Shown: one piece after another, positions 23,808-36,114 of the stretch
Layout: each line of letters starts with the position of its first letter
Position numbering within the stretch: position 1 is the stretch's first letter
NCBI GenBank assembly: GCA_014898425.1
Contig: RCSZ01000007.1
Span: 992,001 to 1,056,000 of the forward strand
Origin: Botryotinia globosa
Taxonomy: Eukaryota; Ascomycota; Leotiomycetes; Helotiales; Sclerotiniaceae
Direction: 5' to 3'
DNA length: 64,000 bases
Position numbers and translations under genes: made by a program
Notes under the pieces: model-generated
Databases searched by the model: none
Seen by the model: the letters and a program-made list of their open reading frames with translations, nothing else
Told to the model about the DNA's origin: nothing

Positions 23808-26800
23808 ATGGCATCAGATGCATCCAGAAGGTATGTTTTTTTTTTTGATAGAAGCTTTCTTCCCCCCCTTTTTTTGTTTATTTCCTATTTACTATATTGT
23901 ACTTATTTTTACCCATTTTCCCCATAACTACCGGTACCTTGATACTATTTTGATCTACCTACGTAGACACCTACATTAGCTGTTTTCATAGCTTCCCCCT
24001 CCTCCACAAAAAGCACGTGCATTTTTATGTTATGTACACTTTTTCACTGCACTTTTTGGCTTTTGGCTTTTTGGCTTTTGGCTTTTGGCTTTTGCTTTCC
24101 TGTTCCCGCCGCTTTGCAAGAAAAGATGGGGACCAATTGGGGGACCGATTGGGAGGGCAGAATAAGAGCCAGCCAGGTACCAGCAAGGCCCCAAATATTA
24201 GAAAGGGCAAGAGGGCAAGAGGGCATGAGGGCATGAGGGCATGAGGGCAACCAAACAAAAAAAGATATAAGAGGCTCAAGGCAAATTATCGGGAAAGAAA
24301 AGGAAAAGGAAAAGGAAAAGGAAAAAAAAAAAGACCCAAGATCCCCCTTCCCTTCCCATTCCCATTCCCCTCAAAAATCCCAAAATAATACCTACCAATG
24401 ATCGCAAAGTAGGCGCTAGGTAATGATTTGGATTGGTGACAGTATCGCGCTTTACAATTTGCCGATAGATTTTCGCGTTTTTTAGTTGCTTTCACGACAG
24501 ATTATTACTACACTACACTACGCTACATGCCCGCCTACCTACTCCGTACTATTTCGGTCAATTTTTCATCACTTATCTTTTTCTTACCTTGCCTTTCCTT
24601 AACAATTGACCTTCGACAATTCTGCTTTTTACGACATACACTGGATTCTGGTATTTTTTACTAATTTGTTTTTTCTTCTCTCTTTTAGATGGCTTGATGA
24701 GTCAGGTATTTGGAGCTGTCGAATCAAGGTCCCACCACAATCGCATGTCGATAATTCAAGAGCAATCGATAATATCAATTCCAACATAAACTCCATCAAC
24801 GTGGCCGCAAATAATACAATGGATACCGCTCTGGAGATGACAAGTCCTGGCCGTAAGGCCAAGCTCGCGGAAACGATCCAATCTATGGCAAACTTGAATA
24901 GTAACATTGAGAATATGGAATCACCCATGGATCCGGATGCACAGGCAACAATCACAGACTTTCTCGATTTTACGGAATACCTACCTTCTGATTTGGTTCG
25001 GTCATTGGCACTCATTAGTGACCTCGATGAGAAGTATGTCAATGCTTCATCGAACTTGAATGACTTGACAAAAACCTATGGTCACCTCCCCGATCTTCCT
25101 GCCGATACGAAACCTGACCCTGTCTCTCTGCGAAAAGATATCTCTACCAGCTTGACTGATGCCCTCGGTGCACGTACATTGGCTTTCGCAGAAGCGTCAC
25201 ATCTGGTTGAGAACGTGGAGAGACATTACAAAAGGGCTCAGAATATCTTGGCGAAGCTTCAGACCATGGCAGAAAACTATCCCGAATCTCGAGCAACAAG
25301 TCCTGTTCCGCAGAAGCAAAATTCCCCTGTCGCGAATCGATTGCCAGGAAAATTACTTTTACGAACTGGAAATCCTGATGGTCGTATGCGTGTTCGCAAA
25401 CGACGCGCGCCAATCATCACGGTTCCTGGTGAGGTCATGGCTCCATATGAGCTTGACTACGATTCTTACGATTCGTACAGTGATGATTCGCAATCCGACG
25501 CTGGTCCACCTACACCACGTCGGCAGACACCTGCGAGATCCGTATCAGTCAATCCTAAGATCAAGTTGAAGGTCAAGCCAGCCAAGAAAGAGAAAGTACC
25601 AAAAGCCCCCCGGACACCAAGGCCACCTGGAGTTATGGGAACAAACGTACATAGCGCGGTTGCCGGAATATCGACAAGTAACGCACTGGCGAAACTCCAG
25701 CCTCCACCACCGGATGCGAAAGCGGGAACCGAAGATGCGCCTTGGCTTCAGTTGACCGCATGGGAGCTTGCGAAGCTCAGAAAGAGAATGAAAAAGAATG
25801 CGGTATGGAGCCCGAGCGATACAATGATCGCACGTGAATTAAAACAGTTGGGACGAGGAATTGAAGCGTATCGTACTGCAAAGAGTGAGGCTGACGCTGC
25901 AGGACAGCCTTTCGAACAATCGGTACCACCCCAACTCACCGGGAAGACAGTTATCGCGGAAGGTGCTATAAGTGCAGAAGCCTTAGGCACAGAGGAGATA
26001 CAACTTAGCAATCGTGGTATGAAGCTTAACGAAGCCAAGAAATTAAAAAGAGAGGCAGCCGCAAAAGAGCTTGCCAAATTGGCGGCTGAAGAAGCTGAAG
26101 AATCTGTACGAAAGATGACAGAAGCTGCTAGTACAGTAAAGAGCCTCTTTGGGAATCATCCTGAAGAGGAGAAGAAAGACAAAGACAAAGAAAAAGAAAA
26201 AGATAAAGATAAAGCTCCTACTAAAACACCTAAGAAGCAGCCAGCATCGAAAAAACGAAAACGCGAGTCTACAATCGAAGATGTAAAGGCGAATGGCGAG
26301 GCAAACCCACCAAGTGTAGATGGCATAACTGACACGAATGACACTGAAGGTGATAAAGTGAATGAAGTAGATTCTTCGAAATTAGGTAAGCCTCAATTCA
26401 AGAGAACGAAGACTGAAACCCCGGTCCCACCCCCTCATCCCATCATCACAAATGCCACTCCCCGCGCAACTCCTGTGCCAACTTTGGAATCTGCCGTATC
26501 CGTGGCATCTTCCATTGCTCTATCAGCACCAACTACAGATACACCAATCAGTTCTACTCCGGTTGCGTCAGTAACGGCTACATCACCACCAAAGTCCTCG
26601 ACACCAATTCTTCCTCCGGGTGCGGAAAAGAAGGAGGCCAAGAAAGAGGCGAGAAAAGCAGCGGCGGCTGCTAAAAAAGAAGCCAAAGAAGCCGCAAAAG
26701 CAGTTGTGGAATCGGAATTGGCGGAAAAGAAGGAAGATCAAAAATCGGAAAAGCTAGAGAAGACAACTAACACACGTGCCACTCGAAAAGCAACTCCGGT

Positions 26801-27561
26801 TGCTCAAGTAATTGAACCCACTACACCACCAGTATCAGAACCTCTCCCAGCTAAAAGACCAACATCTTCTCGTGGTAAGGCAGCCGCTGCAAAGGAAGCG
26901 GTAACTACCGCCGCCATCAAAGCAGAAGAGCCCATCTCTGCAGCTCCTATGCCAGCAGTATTAGATCGCCCTAGACGCACTAGCACAGCTCGTAATACAC
27001 CGGCACCAGAAACTCGTCAACCGAGCAAAAGAGCAAAAAGGCCTGCGCCAGGTGTTGTAACTCTTACTACAGAAGGCGGATCTACTGCTGTAAGCGTTGG
27101 CAAGAGACGTGCTGCTCCACGCAAAAAGGCAGGACAGAAAAAGGAAAAGAAAGATGGGAGAGAAGGCAGTGCGGTTCAAGAAGTTTTGGATGAGGTAGAT
27201 GATGATGGAAATTTGATCGATCCAAACGAACAGAGATATTGCATTTGTAACCGGGTTAGCTTTGGCACGATGATTGCTTGTGAGAATGATAATGTGAGTC
27301 TTCCTTTCCACAAGAGGTCCGTGTCTTGGTTTGTATTGAATATGGAAGAGAGGAAGGGAAGGGAAGAAATAGAGACTGGCCGAGACGAGACGAGACTAAT
27401 GATTAATTGATTGATAGTGCGAGAAAGAATGGTTTCACTTGGAATGTGTGGAAATGACGGCTGTTCCTCCTAGAACCACTAAGTGGTATTGTCCGGATTG
27501 TAGGATTATTTTGGGGATTGGCGAGAAAGGGGAAGTCAACGCTAGAGGGAGGAAAAGGTAG
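23808..27561 (+). CDS. ING-family PHD-finger chromatin protein (Pho23/Yng2 type)
   Basis: Predicted nuclear subunit of a histone acetyltransferase or deacetylase complex, 923 aa. Exons: 23808-23830, 24689-27293 and 27418-27561. An ING-type N-terminal coiled region (about residues 45-200, including DFTEYLPSDLVRSL and LVENVERHYKRAQ) is followed by a very long Lys/Ala/Glu/Pro-rich linker. A C-terminal PHD finger begins at residue 859 (CICNR, CENDN, CEKEWFHLEC, WYCPDC), a complete C4HC3 set. Intron 2 splits the finger between Asn and the third Cys pair. In yeast, ING PHD fingers read H3K4 methylation. The choice between Pho23 (Rpd3L) and Yng2 (NuA4) is not decidable here. The first exon is uncertain: an 858-nt intron is unusually long for this genome, and translation could begin elsewhere. 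Confidence 0.8.
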
Positions 27562-28085
27562 TGGGTGGGCTGGGATAATATTGGGTGGTAGCTTTGCTGA
27601 TTGGCTAATTAGCTAATATGGAGTTTACAATATGGCAGGCTGGTTTGATTGATAATAATGACCTTGGGAATTGGAATGATTGCATACTTGCTTGCATGCA
27701 ACAGAGGCGATGGGTCATGAATTCATGATGTTTTCCTTGCAATCTTGGTCCGGAGAGTGTATGAGTATGTATGTATATTGTATGGATGGGAGATGAGATG
27801 GGAAGTGGGCAGGGTGATTTTGTGACCCTCTGTTCAATTTGCTGGCTGGCTGGCTACTGGGTTGGTTGGGTGTCTGGCTGGTTGGGTGTCTGGCTGTTTG
27901 TGTGAGGACGTTTGTGTATCAACAATTAATATCACATGTACGAGTGGATAAATGGGGAGATGTAATGGAGGTGTATTAAAATTGTAGTGGATATCACATT
28001 CCACGCCTCTGCTTATATTCTATGTATTTTATTTATGTATTCTGGTATGATACCAGCAGCACCATCTTGGTATTTCTCTTTCATA
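27562..28085. other. Intergenic region between convergent genes
   Basis: About 520 bp holding the 3' ends of the ING gene and of the minus-strand MJ1316-type gene. GGCTGGCTGGCT runs lie near 27842-27900. No gene is seen. Confidence 0.6.
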
Positions 28086-30690
28086 TCAAATAAATCCAGG
28101 AACCTTCATATTGAATTTCTCTCCGTTGATTCCCCAGCGCGATATGGATCCGCCGCTTCCGAAGAGGAGGTCGAGTTTTTGTTCGCGGTGCCAGATGAAT
28201 TTTTTTTGTTCTTGTCGGGTAGGGTTTGGATGAAGTACTGAGGGTTGGTGGGTGTGTTAGATTTGGTGATGTGGGTTGATGAATGGGTGGTTTATGTTTG
28301 AGGGTTTACTTGGTGTTGTACTGTGGAGAGGAAATTCGAGGCGGGGTGGGGGTTAAGAGATGCAGAGGGCAGAGAGGGGAAAGGTAGGACGGGAAAGGAG
28401 AGCGAAGGGGGGACACATAGGAAAGGGAACGATAGGTAGATAGGTAAGAAAGGAATAAATACATACCAAAACTTTATGTTCAGGAATCCATTCCTCGTCC
28501 ATGGTATCGAGTTTCCAGTCAGAAGCATTTTTGAACATGACGCCGGCGTGGCGATTGCGATAGCCGATCAGGTGGTTTTCGATGGAGTAGGAGGGGTCGT
28601 GGAGGAGACGGCGGAGAATATCTTTCGCGGTGCGGAGGGGAGGGGATTTTTGTGTGGGGAGGGGGAGAGGTGTTGGGTTTGGGGTTGGGGTTGCAGAGGG
28701 AGTGTGGAAGAAAGTTGAAAGGGAGGTGTTGGGCGGGGTGATGGAGGGGGATGGGAGGTACGGGTGTTGGGTCGAAGATGGAGATGGGATGTTTCTAGGG
28801 ATGAGGTGTGGATGGTAAAGGATAGATAACCTTTTTGATTTGGGGGTGTGGATTTGTCTTTCTGGAGTGAGGAAAGCCATTTTTCGAAGGTGGGAATGAG
28901 ATCTAGGGAGTGAATGTTGGTCAGACCGAGGAGAAAACATCCTTCGTAGAAGGGAGAGGAATCATCTGCTTCTTGATCGATTAGGGGTTGGGGCCATAGA
29001 TGAAGTATTGAGGGTGAAGATAACGATGTGAGGTCTGCTAGAGCCATAGAGGGGTTCTTAATATCGTATTTCAGTTTATGGAAGAAGTGAATGGGTGGGC
29101 GGATGGGTTAGTGGATATACTTACAGCTCCTCAATACCACCATTCCAGCGAGGAAGTACCTGAATATACGAAATCTATTTGAATGACATTTTCACCCACG
29201 ACTTTAGCCGGCACATCTTGTTGTTGAATACTCGCGAGAAGATTTTCCAATATGAGAAATGGGGATAACTTTCTGTAGGGGTATTTTCGATGATGGAATG
29301 CATGAGCTGGAATTTTAGGTAGAGAAGTTCGAGGGTTGATCGATCTACATCTTGAAGTTGGTAGAGATTATAGATGTTGATCCATCGAGTGAGTTGGTTT
29401 CTTTGGTGTGATGTTAGTGTCCATATGGTGATAGGCAAAGGAATAGAAAGTTACTCGGTTAGATGTTCATCTTCATCGTTGAAGAGGCCGGTACCACATT
29501 CCATGTAATAGGGCGTTGGGTCAATTTCTGGAACTTTTCCATAGTAGGTGAAAAAATTTACGGATTGTAGTTTCGAAATCGAGCTTCTCCTGGGATGATT
29601 CTGATCCAATGCCAGACGAGAGGGAGGCAATTATTGAGTTTTCCCATTCTTGATCCGTGGTTTCTGGAGCATTGGGTTTCACATGATGTTGTTCGGAACC
29701 TGATGATAATGCGTGCCGTAGAAGGGCGATGATGGAATTGGAAGTAAGACTTCCAATATTAGAACTTTCATAGAGTCCTTGAACCGTTGCCCAGGCTCTG
29801 ATGTAGTGGTAGACATGGTGTAGAGTATTATCTATTCTGACTGTATCAAGTCAGATTGAGATTTCCGGGTCATATTTCTTGGGAAATACTGCGAATGGCC
29901 AAGAAATGGAGATAAAGTCTGAGAGGGATTAATTCAGATAGGAGCTTACACTTTTGAGCGAAATCGGTCAACCAAAGAATTCTAATGGCTTGTTTTGACG
30001 ACCATTCGTCACAGTATTGGAGGGCCGCTAGTGGAATACTTTGAGGCAAATCATCATGGCTATTCGATATGTGAGCAATACTAAACGTTTGAACAGCCGT
30101 TGCATGAGTGGGGATTCCTTCAATAGGTATCTAAGGGGGCACTTGGTAACATAGATTCTTCTCAAAAATGGCTCACAACCATAACTAACCTCAAAGACGA
30201 AGCTGTTGATCCGTATAATAGAGACCGGATGTGCGCCTGGCTGAGCCGATGACAAAACAATATTCGCATCCGGATACTCAACTTGAGCCTTTTGGATTGC
30301 CTCCCAAAATACGTCTATAAACAAACTTGCCGAAATAGTTCCAAAAACCACGCATTCCAATGTTTCGTTTCTTGCCGTACACTGTATTGCGTGGCTTTCG
30401 GTAGCAAAACAGACAAGCTTTGGGAGGGCGCCAATGCGAGCACGACGAGCGCTTGGAATACCTCCTTGATCTTGGCTATCAAGCTCCTCTTCTGGACCCG
30501 CAAGGCTTGGATGCAGAAGTTTCTGCAATGTTTGGAAAGTTAGATTAACTAACTTATTCCCACCATCCTGGAGTAGGGACGTGGAATTGGTCTTGGAAGT
30601 ATTGCGTGAGTATCAACTCCTCATTATTTGTGTCGTCTGCCACGGGGAAAGTGTGGAGGAGGGTAAAAATAGCTCGAATTGTTCAGCAAT
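28086..30690 (-). pseudogene. Degenerate poly(A)-polymerase-like / MJ1316 (DUF504) domain gene
   Basis: Minus-strand remains of a gene whose family combines a nucleotidyltransferase/poly(A)-polymerase-like core with a C-terminal MJ1316 RNA cyclic group end recognition domain. Recognisable pieces in order: FTLLHTFPVADDTNNE near 30640; ARRARIGALPKLVC near 30460; AIRILWLTDFAQK near 29970; RAWATVQGLYESS near 29790; LYQLQDVDRSTLE near 29340; and the DUF504 core ILRRLLHDPSYSIENHL near 28600 with FIWHREQKLDLLFGSG near 28190. Plausible introns remain (donor GTATGT at 28466, acceptor CAG at 28238). However, the frame breaks at a T6 run (minus strand) near 29555, at an A4 run near 29285, and at an A8 run (plus T8, 28200-28207). 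A further frame change is needed near 28700-28850. No start region is recognisable above 30690. All could be sequencing slips, but neighbouring genes are intact, so decay is more likely. Confidence 0.65.
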
Positions 30691-31529
30691 AGAGATTGAT
30701 TGGTTTGAAGGGGAAGGAAATGAGATTTGTGTACAGTAACTATTGTTTGAACGATACAGAAATAGAAAGAAAGAAGGAGCTTTGTGTATCTTATTCTGGC
30801 TTGGCGATTCGACAGAGAGCTTGCTTTGCCTTTAGCACTTTTGGAGTATATTCGCTACCTTACCCATACATCAGTGCTTTCTATCAAATCTGCCTTGGTG
30901 GTTCCTCAATTGACGGATCTTGCAGCATTGAATATACGAGAAGAGTCATCGTCACCAGTTTCTCTCTAAAAATGAAGGATGTGCATCTTTTATTTCGGCC
31001 AGTGAGTCATACAACTTTGTACGTATCTTACAATCAAATTTGCAATACAAATTGAAGGACATCGACATTTTCCTTCGCAGACTTGCAAGTTGCAGTACTC
31101 CTCCGTCTCCGTCGGCGCTCAGATAATTGTATGAATAATAATGAATAATAGAAGATGTGGTGAGAGCAAAGATATACTTGATTGGTCAGTTACACAATCA
31201 TGGAACTCTGGAAGAAGGGAAATGAAAACAAAGAGAAATAAATTGGCATTAGAGTGGAAAAGCTTGGGTGAATGGGCGGAGGAATCAAAAGATTGTGGGT
31301 GGCCAAGGTCTGGGCAGTACGTAGGAGAGATTTTATGGAGAAATGATTGGTGATGAGGAAAAAACATCTGAGCACACAGAGTCTGAGAGAGTATAACTAA
31401 CTAGGTATGTACCCGTCGTCCGAATAGCCACAAGACAGTGAGGATGCATATTTATTATGATGATGAATGACCACCTGAGGTCCGTCTTTGTATATCTGCA
31501 GTATTGGAATTTGGAATGGAATATGGGCT

Positions 31530-31576
31530 CAGTCAGTCAGTCAGTCAGTCAGTCAGTCAGTCAGTCAGTCAGTCAG
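31530..31576. repeat. (CAGT)n microsatellite
   Basis: About 11.75 perfect tetranucleotide units of CAGT in non-coding DNA. Confidence 0.95.
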
Positions 31577-32970
31577 CTGAAGGTGTAAAAAGGTGTGCAT
31601 CATCCCACCCCCGCATCAATGGAAAGAAAGCTTGAGAGAAATGAGTTGATGATTTGCCGATGCTGTATGATTCTACTTGACTGTTTCTGTAATTACTCCG
31701 TACCTACTCTCGTGACTCGTCTCATCAAATGAAGTGGCACTTTGTTCCACGGAATCTGACCATTTTAGATACACGGAGTTTCCATAGGGTCTTTTCAGAT
31801 AGATGTATGATGGGGACATACTCGTATCGATACGAGACAAGCTGACATGTTAGCTGATGGCTGGTTGTCTAACGGAAGTACTACTCGAGTCTGGTATAGT
31901 ATGAAAGGCGCCTTTGAGAAATTTGAGAAATTTGAGAAACTTGGGGGCATTTGAGGCATTTGAGGCATTTGAGGCATTCGAGAGTATAATATAATATGAT
32001 ATGATGAATTGATTAAACTCTACCTACCTATTTTGGTATGTACGCTATCTCGAGGCTATCAGATGATTATTATCATGCCTTGCTTTTACCTACTGTACAT
32101 ACTTCTACCTCGCCTACACGACACGTACTGGAGGATAATATAAATTCAATCCCACTCACTCAGCTGTCACTTCTTTGCATACATACCATATATACTATAT
32201 ATACTATACTATACTATACGTAATGAATAATGAGAAAGGAGTCAAGTGCAACCTCACTGGCTGACTGCATTATGATCCAAATTGAATCTCTAATACCGTA
32301 ATATTACCTACTTTTTATCCCGTGGCTAGACGCAATTCACTCTCTAGTTAAACTCTATCCATACATAGTAGAGAGATCCAAGGCAAAAGATAAATGGTGT
32401 GGTAATATAATATAGTACAGTATACAGTCCAGTCAATCATAACTCATCAATCATACAGGATCGTGAACCTTATTAATAAATGTAACCGAACACTTTACCT
32501 AGCACATGTATACATACACGTATGTATATATATATATACATATATATATACGTACATACTGTACTTTTTTGCTTCTCTACATAGTAATTAGAATCAACTA
32601 CCGGACTAATAAGCACTTGGAATCCTTTTCTTCATCATACATATCATCATACATATCATCCATCCATCCATCATACATACCATCATAAATACCATCATGC
32701 ATATCATCATATCATCATACCATCCATCATACCTCCTACACCGTACTCATCCTAATACATTAAACTTTTTCTTCCAAAATTCACCTACATACATATGGTG
32801 TGACGGTCATTTCAGATTGAATCATCTTATAAGAGTAGGCAATTAATGATTATAAATGAAAAAGGTCAAAGGAAATGAATGACAAGATCTAAAAGGTCAA
32901 GTTAGAAGTTAGAAGTTAGAACTCAGATGTAAGAAAAACACAGCCCAAATACCAAGAGAATACGCAGATG

Positions 32971-33419
32971 GCCAAGTTTCTCCGATCTTGGCCTCGGGGC
33001 GCAATCTCTTGGTTTGAAAATGGTCCAAAAAGTTATTGGCAATTGAAAAAAGAAGGATGGGCATTAAGGTTAAATTTTGCACATGTTCCTTCCATACACG
33101 CCAAGATGACTCAGCCAATCAAATCTTCATTTCAAGTTTGATCCGAGTGGAATGCCAAGAGACTACGAGTGGAAGCTAACCTCGATATGGTCGCCAAGAG
33201 TTCTTGCCAAGACTTGGTCCCGCCCACGAATTCCGTTTATTCTTACAAGAAGGCACCAAGATCCTCCCTTTGCTTGGAGAAGTCTTAAGACAGACACAAT
33301 TTCGAAAGAATAAGAGTTTCCTTCTTTCTTTGATCTCAATTTGCCATCAATATCTTATCAAAACGTTGGACTTTTATCCATCTCGTCGCTGCCAGCGATT
33401 TGATATTGACACAGCCAAG
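32971..33419 (+). promoter_or_regulatory. Cluster of seven PacC-type GCCAAG sites upstream of pacC
   Basis: GCCAAG, one form of the PacC/Rim101 consensus GCCARG, occurs at 32971-32976, 33100-33105, 33154-33159, 33193-33198, 33206-33211 and 33414-33419 on the plus strand, and at 32987-32992 as CTTGGC. All lie within 570 bp of the pacC start at 33538. Less than one GCCARG site on both strands is expected by chance in that length. PacC is known to activate its own gene at alkaline pH in Aspergillus; autoregulation here is inferred. Confidence 0.7.
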
Positions 33420-33537
33420 CCCCATCACTTTTTGGATACATTTATTTCCTTACACAGTTTAGTCTGTGAAAGAGCTCAATTAACCGACTATTCTTCATTG
33501 GTTGATCTGATCTATTTGATCTATTCCCAACTTCACG

Positions 33538-35563
33538 ATGTCTAGTCAAGACCAGCAGCAGCAGCAGCAGCAACAACAAACTGCACAACCTCAGACTTCG
33601 ACAGCCTCGAGTTCCAGTGCAGAAGCTACTTCCACAGTAACTCCATCAATTCAACAAAATGTTGTTTCTGATGATAGTTTACTCTGTCAATGGGAGAAAT
33701 GTTCTGAAAGATGCCCTACACCGGAAACTTTGTTTGTATGTTTGCTTTTGTTTCCGTAGTTCTATACCGTCATACATTATATCATTCCAATGTCTTCTTC
33801 ATACTTATACTCTATCTCAGGAACATATCTGCGAGAAACATGTTGGTAGAAAAAGTACCAATAACTTAAACCTCACTTGCGGCTGGAATTCATGCCGTAC
33901 TACTACTGTCAAACGCGATCATATTACATCTCACATTCGTGTGCATGTTCCACTCAAGCCTCACAAATGTGAATTTTGTGGAAAGGCATTCAAGCGTCCT
34001 CAAGATTTGAAGAAGCATGTCAAGACTCATGCCGATGATTCCGTTCTATTGAGATCTCCAGAACAACCTGGTGGCCCAAACGGAGGATATAGACAACCAG
34101 GTGGTAAGGGTACGTAAGGGCGCAAGTTGCCTTTTGTTCATATAAACGTCTCTAACTCTTCTTATGTAGTAATTGCTAATTTGCAGCACCTTGCAGCAAA
34201 CCCCATGGGTTATTATGATCATAATGCTTCAATGCATCCTGGTTCCGGGATGTATGGCAATTCGCACCATGGCGGTCACAATGGATATTATGCACCTGCC
34301 CATCCTCCACCATCTTCGTATGGAGGAGGCCCAGGCTATTACCAGATGTCTCACAATCCTGACCTTGGTCAACATGCAGCTTGGGATGAGAAAAAGCGAA
34401 ATTATGATAACTTGAATGACTTTTTTGGTGCTGCGAAGCGTCGTCAAATTGATGCCAATTCTTATCAACAAGTCAACCAAAGGTTGATGGCATTGCACGG
34501 TATTCCTATCAGTGGAGGTGGAGCTATCCATGATTACATTCATTCAGCACCTCAATTAGTTCCAATTGATGGCCATGGAGGTCACGGAGGTCATGGTGGT
34601 CATGGAGGTCCTATTCCACAACATCAATATTCCCTCCCTCTACCAAACTTGAGGACCAAGGGTGATCTGAATTCCATTGATCAATTCTTGGAGCAAATGC
34701 AATCCACAGTCTACGAAAGTTCAAATGCAGCAGCAGCAGCTGGCATCCATCAACCCGGTGCTCATTACACTCACCAGTCTATTAACTTCCGACAAAGTCA
34801 CTCACCACCACAAACTCATATTCACAACATTGGTTCAATGGCACCACATGTTTCGACTTCTTACGCTTCAGTACCAATGACTGCCACCCACTCATCTCAT
34901 TCATCTGGTACCCCAGCTTTAACACCTTCCTCAAGTTCCGTTTCATACACTTCTGGCAATTCTCCAATGTCCTCAAGTGGATTATCTCCCATCTCTAGAC
35001 ACAGTTCTACATCAACTGCAGCATACCCTAATCTCCCTGCAGTATCTCTCGGATACTCTCCACATCACTCAGCAACTGCACCAACATCTACCCTTGGCAC
35101 AAACTTTGATAGTGATCCTCGTCGTCGTTACTCTGGTGGTGTACTTCAAAGAAGTGCTGGAGGACTCAACTCTAGCCAATATCGCGAGTCTATGGAGACC
35201 GCTACTATTAGCTCTCCATCACCATCTCCGAAAGAAACAACTCCTCGCCCTGAGTCTATCGTTCAAACTGATGTCACTAGCAACATTGATCCCACTCTTT
35301 CTGTCACTTCACCTACCGTCAGATCAGTTGATACTCTCGAAAGTGCTCGCGATAGAGCTGAAGAGGCATGGATCGAGAACATTCGTGTCATTGAAGCTTT
35401 GAGAAGATATGTCAGTGACCGTCTTCAAAATGGAGAGTATGTCAAGGATGAAGAAGATACTTCTGCAGCCGATGTTGATATGAAAGATATCCCAACAAAG
35501 ACTGAAGAGAAGCCAGCTGAGAGCTTGTATCCCGTTCTAAAAACAGATGATGATGATGAGTAG
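33538..35563 (+). CDS. pacC: PacC/Rim101 pH-responsive zinc-finger transcription factor
   Basis: 617 aa regulator of ambient-pH response. It is proteolytically activated at alkaline pH and binds GCCARG. Exons: 33538-33735, 33821-34109 and 34197-35563. After a Gln run (residues 5-14) come three C2H2 fingers: CQWEKC from residue 50, [15 protein letters not shown], and [17 protein letters not shown]. Finger 1 is interrupted by intron 1 before its histidines (LF|EHICEKH). Downstream are a His/Gly/Tyr-rich region, [17 protein letters not shown], and a Ser/Pro-rich C-terminal half. Two YPX(L/I) motifs are present, YPNL at 439-442 and YPVL at 607-610. In Aspergillus PacC, motifs of this form bind the Bro1-domain protein PalA. 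The length is close to that of other ascomycete PacC proteins. Intron 2 must end at 34196 rather than at the earlier TTGCAG (34186) to preserve frame. Confidence 0.95.
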
Positions 35564-36114
35564 TTGATTGTTGAGTATCATGAGGTTGTATTGATCGGGT
35601 GGAGTTTTCTGGGATGGTTGGTTGTTGTATCATGGGCTGAATTACGCTTCAACACAATTATATCATAGGGATAAGGTGGCGCTGGTATGGATGGAGTACG
35701 AAATTATTCAGCACATTGGTTGGTTGCTTGCTTTGATCAAAATACGGAGAATGATACGATAGTGCAATTGGGGGAGTTTCTGGGGGTCTTGATGAATGGA
35801 ATAGCCTTCTCATTAAATGGAGTGTGGTATATGGTTGAATCAGTACATTATAAACTCTAAATTGTGCCTATCAATATTTAAAGTGATTCTATGCTGAGCT
35901 TGCATGTCTGTGCCGACGAATGTTTATGACGAGATGAGATCTACTCGGGCCCGTAAAGCACCCCACATTTCAAGCATAGGTAGCTCCCCGAAGCACCCCA
36001 CCTTGACAGCATCTGCAAAAGATATGTTTGTCATTAACTTTCTCATCACACTATACATTGTTTTCAAGGCATCTCACCGATTCATCATCATCTCATCATC
36101 AGTCGTTAGCAAAC
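35564..36114. other. Intergenic region, no supported gene
   Basis: About 550 bp between pacC and the SnoaL-like gene, both on the plus strand. Only 3' UTR and promoter-like DNA is seen; the CATC-rich stretch before 36115 is probably the leader. Confidence 0.6.

Larger units (their letters stand above)
30691..33537. other. Intergenic region with tandem repeats
   Basis: About 2.8 kb. It contains a (CAGT)n array (31530-31576), TTTGAGAAA and CATTTGAGG short repeats (about 31915-31980), TA-rich runs near 32525-32560 and CATCATAC-type runs (32630-32720). A 61-codon frame at 30784-30969 has helical, Leu/Ala-rich composition but no other support. The last 570 bp form the pacC promoter described separately. 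Confidence 0.55.

Noticed and set aside
24606..24688. Start of the ING protein at 24606 (TTG, hydrophobic N-terminus)
   Set aside because: It is a non-ATG start, the peptide is T-rich intron sequence, and an acceptor TTTTAG lies at 24688 in frame with an upstream ATG exon.
28568..29047. Intact 159-aa minus-strand gene starting MALADLTSL
   Set aside because: It joins in sequence order with flanking domain pieces of the MJ1316-type gene and is better explained as one exon of that degenerate gene.
33204..33545. 113-codon plus-strand frame before pacC
   Set aside because: It overlaps the pacC start in a different frame, contains the GCCAAG sites, and has no domain; considered promoter or leader DNA, though an upstream-ORF role is possible.
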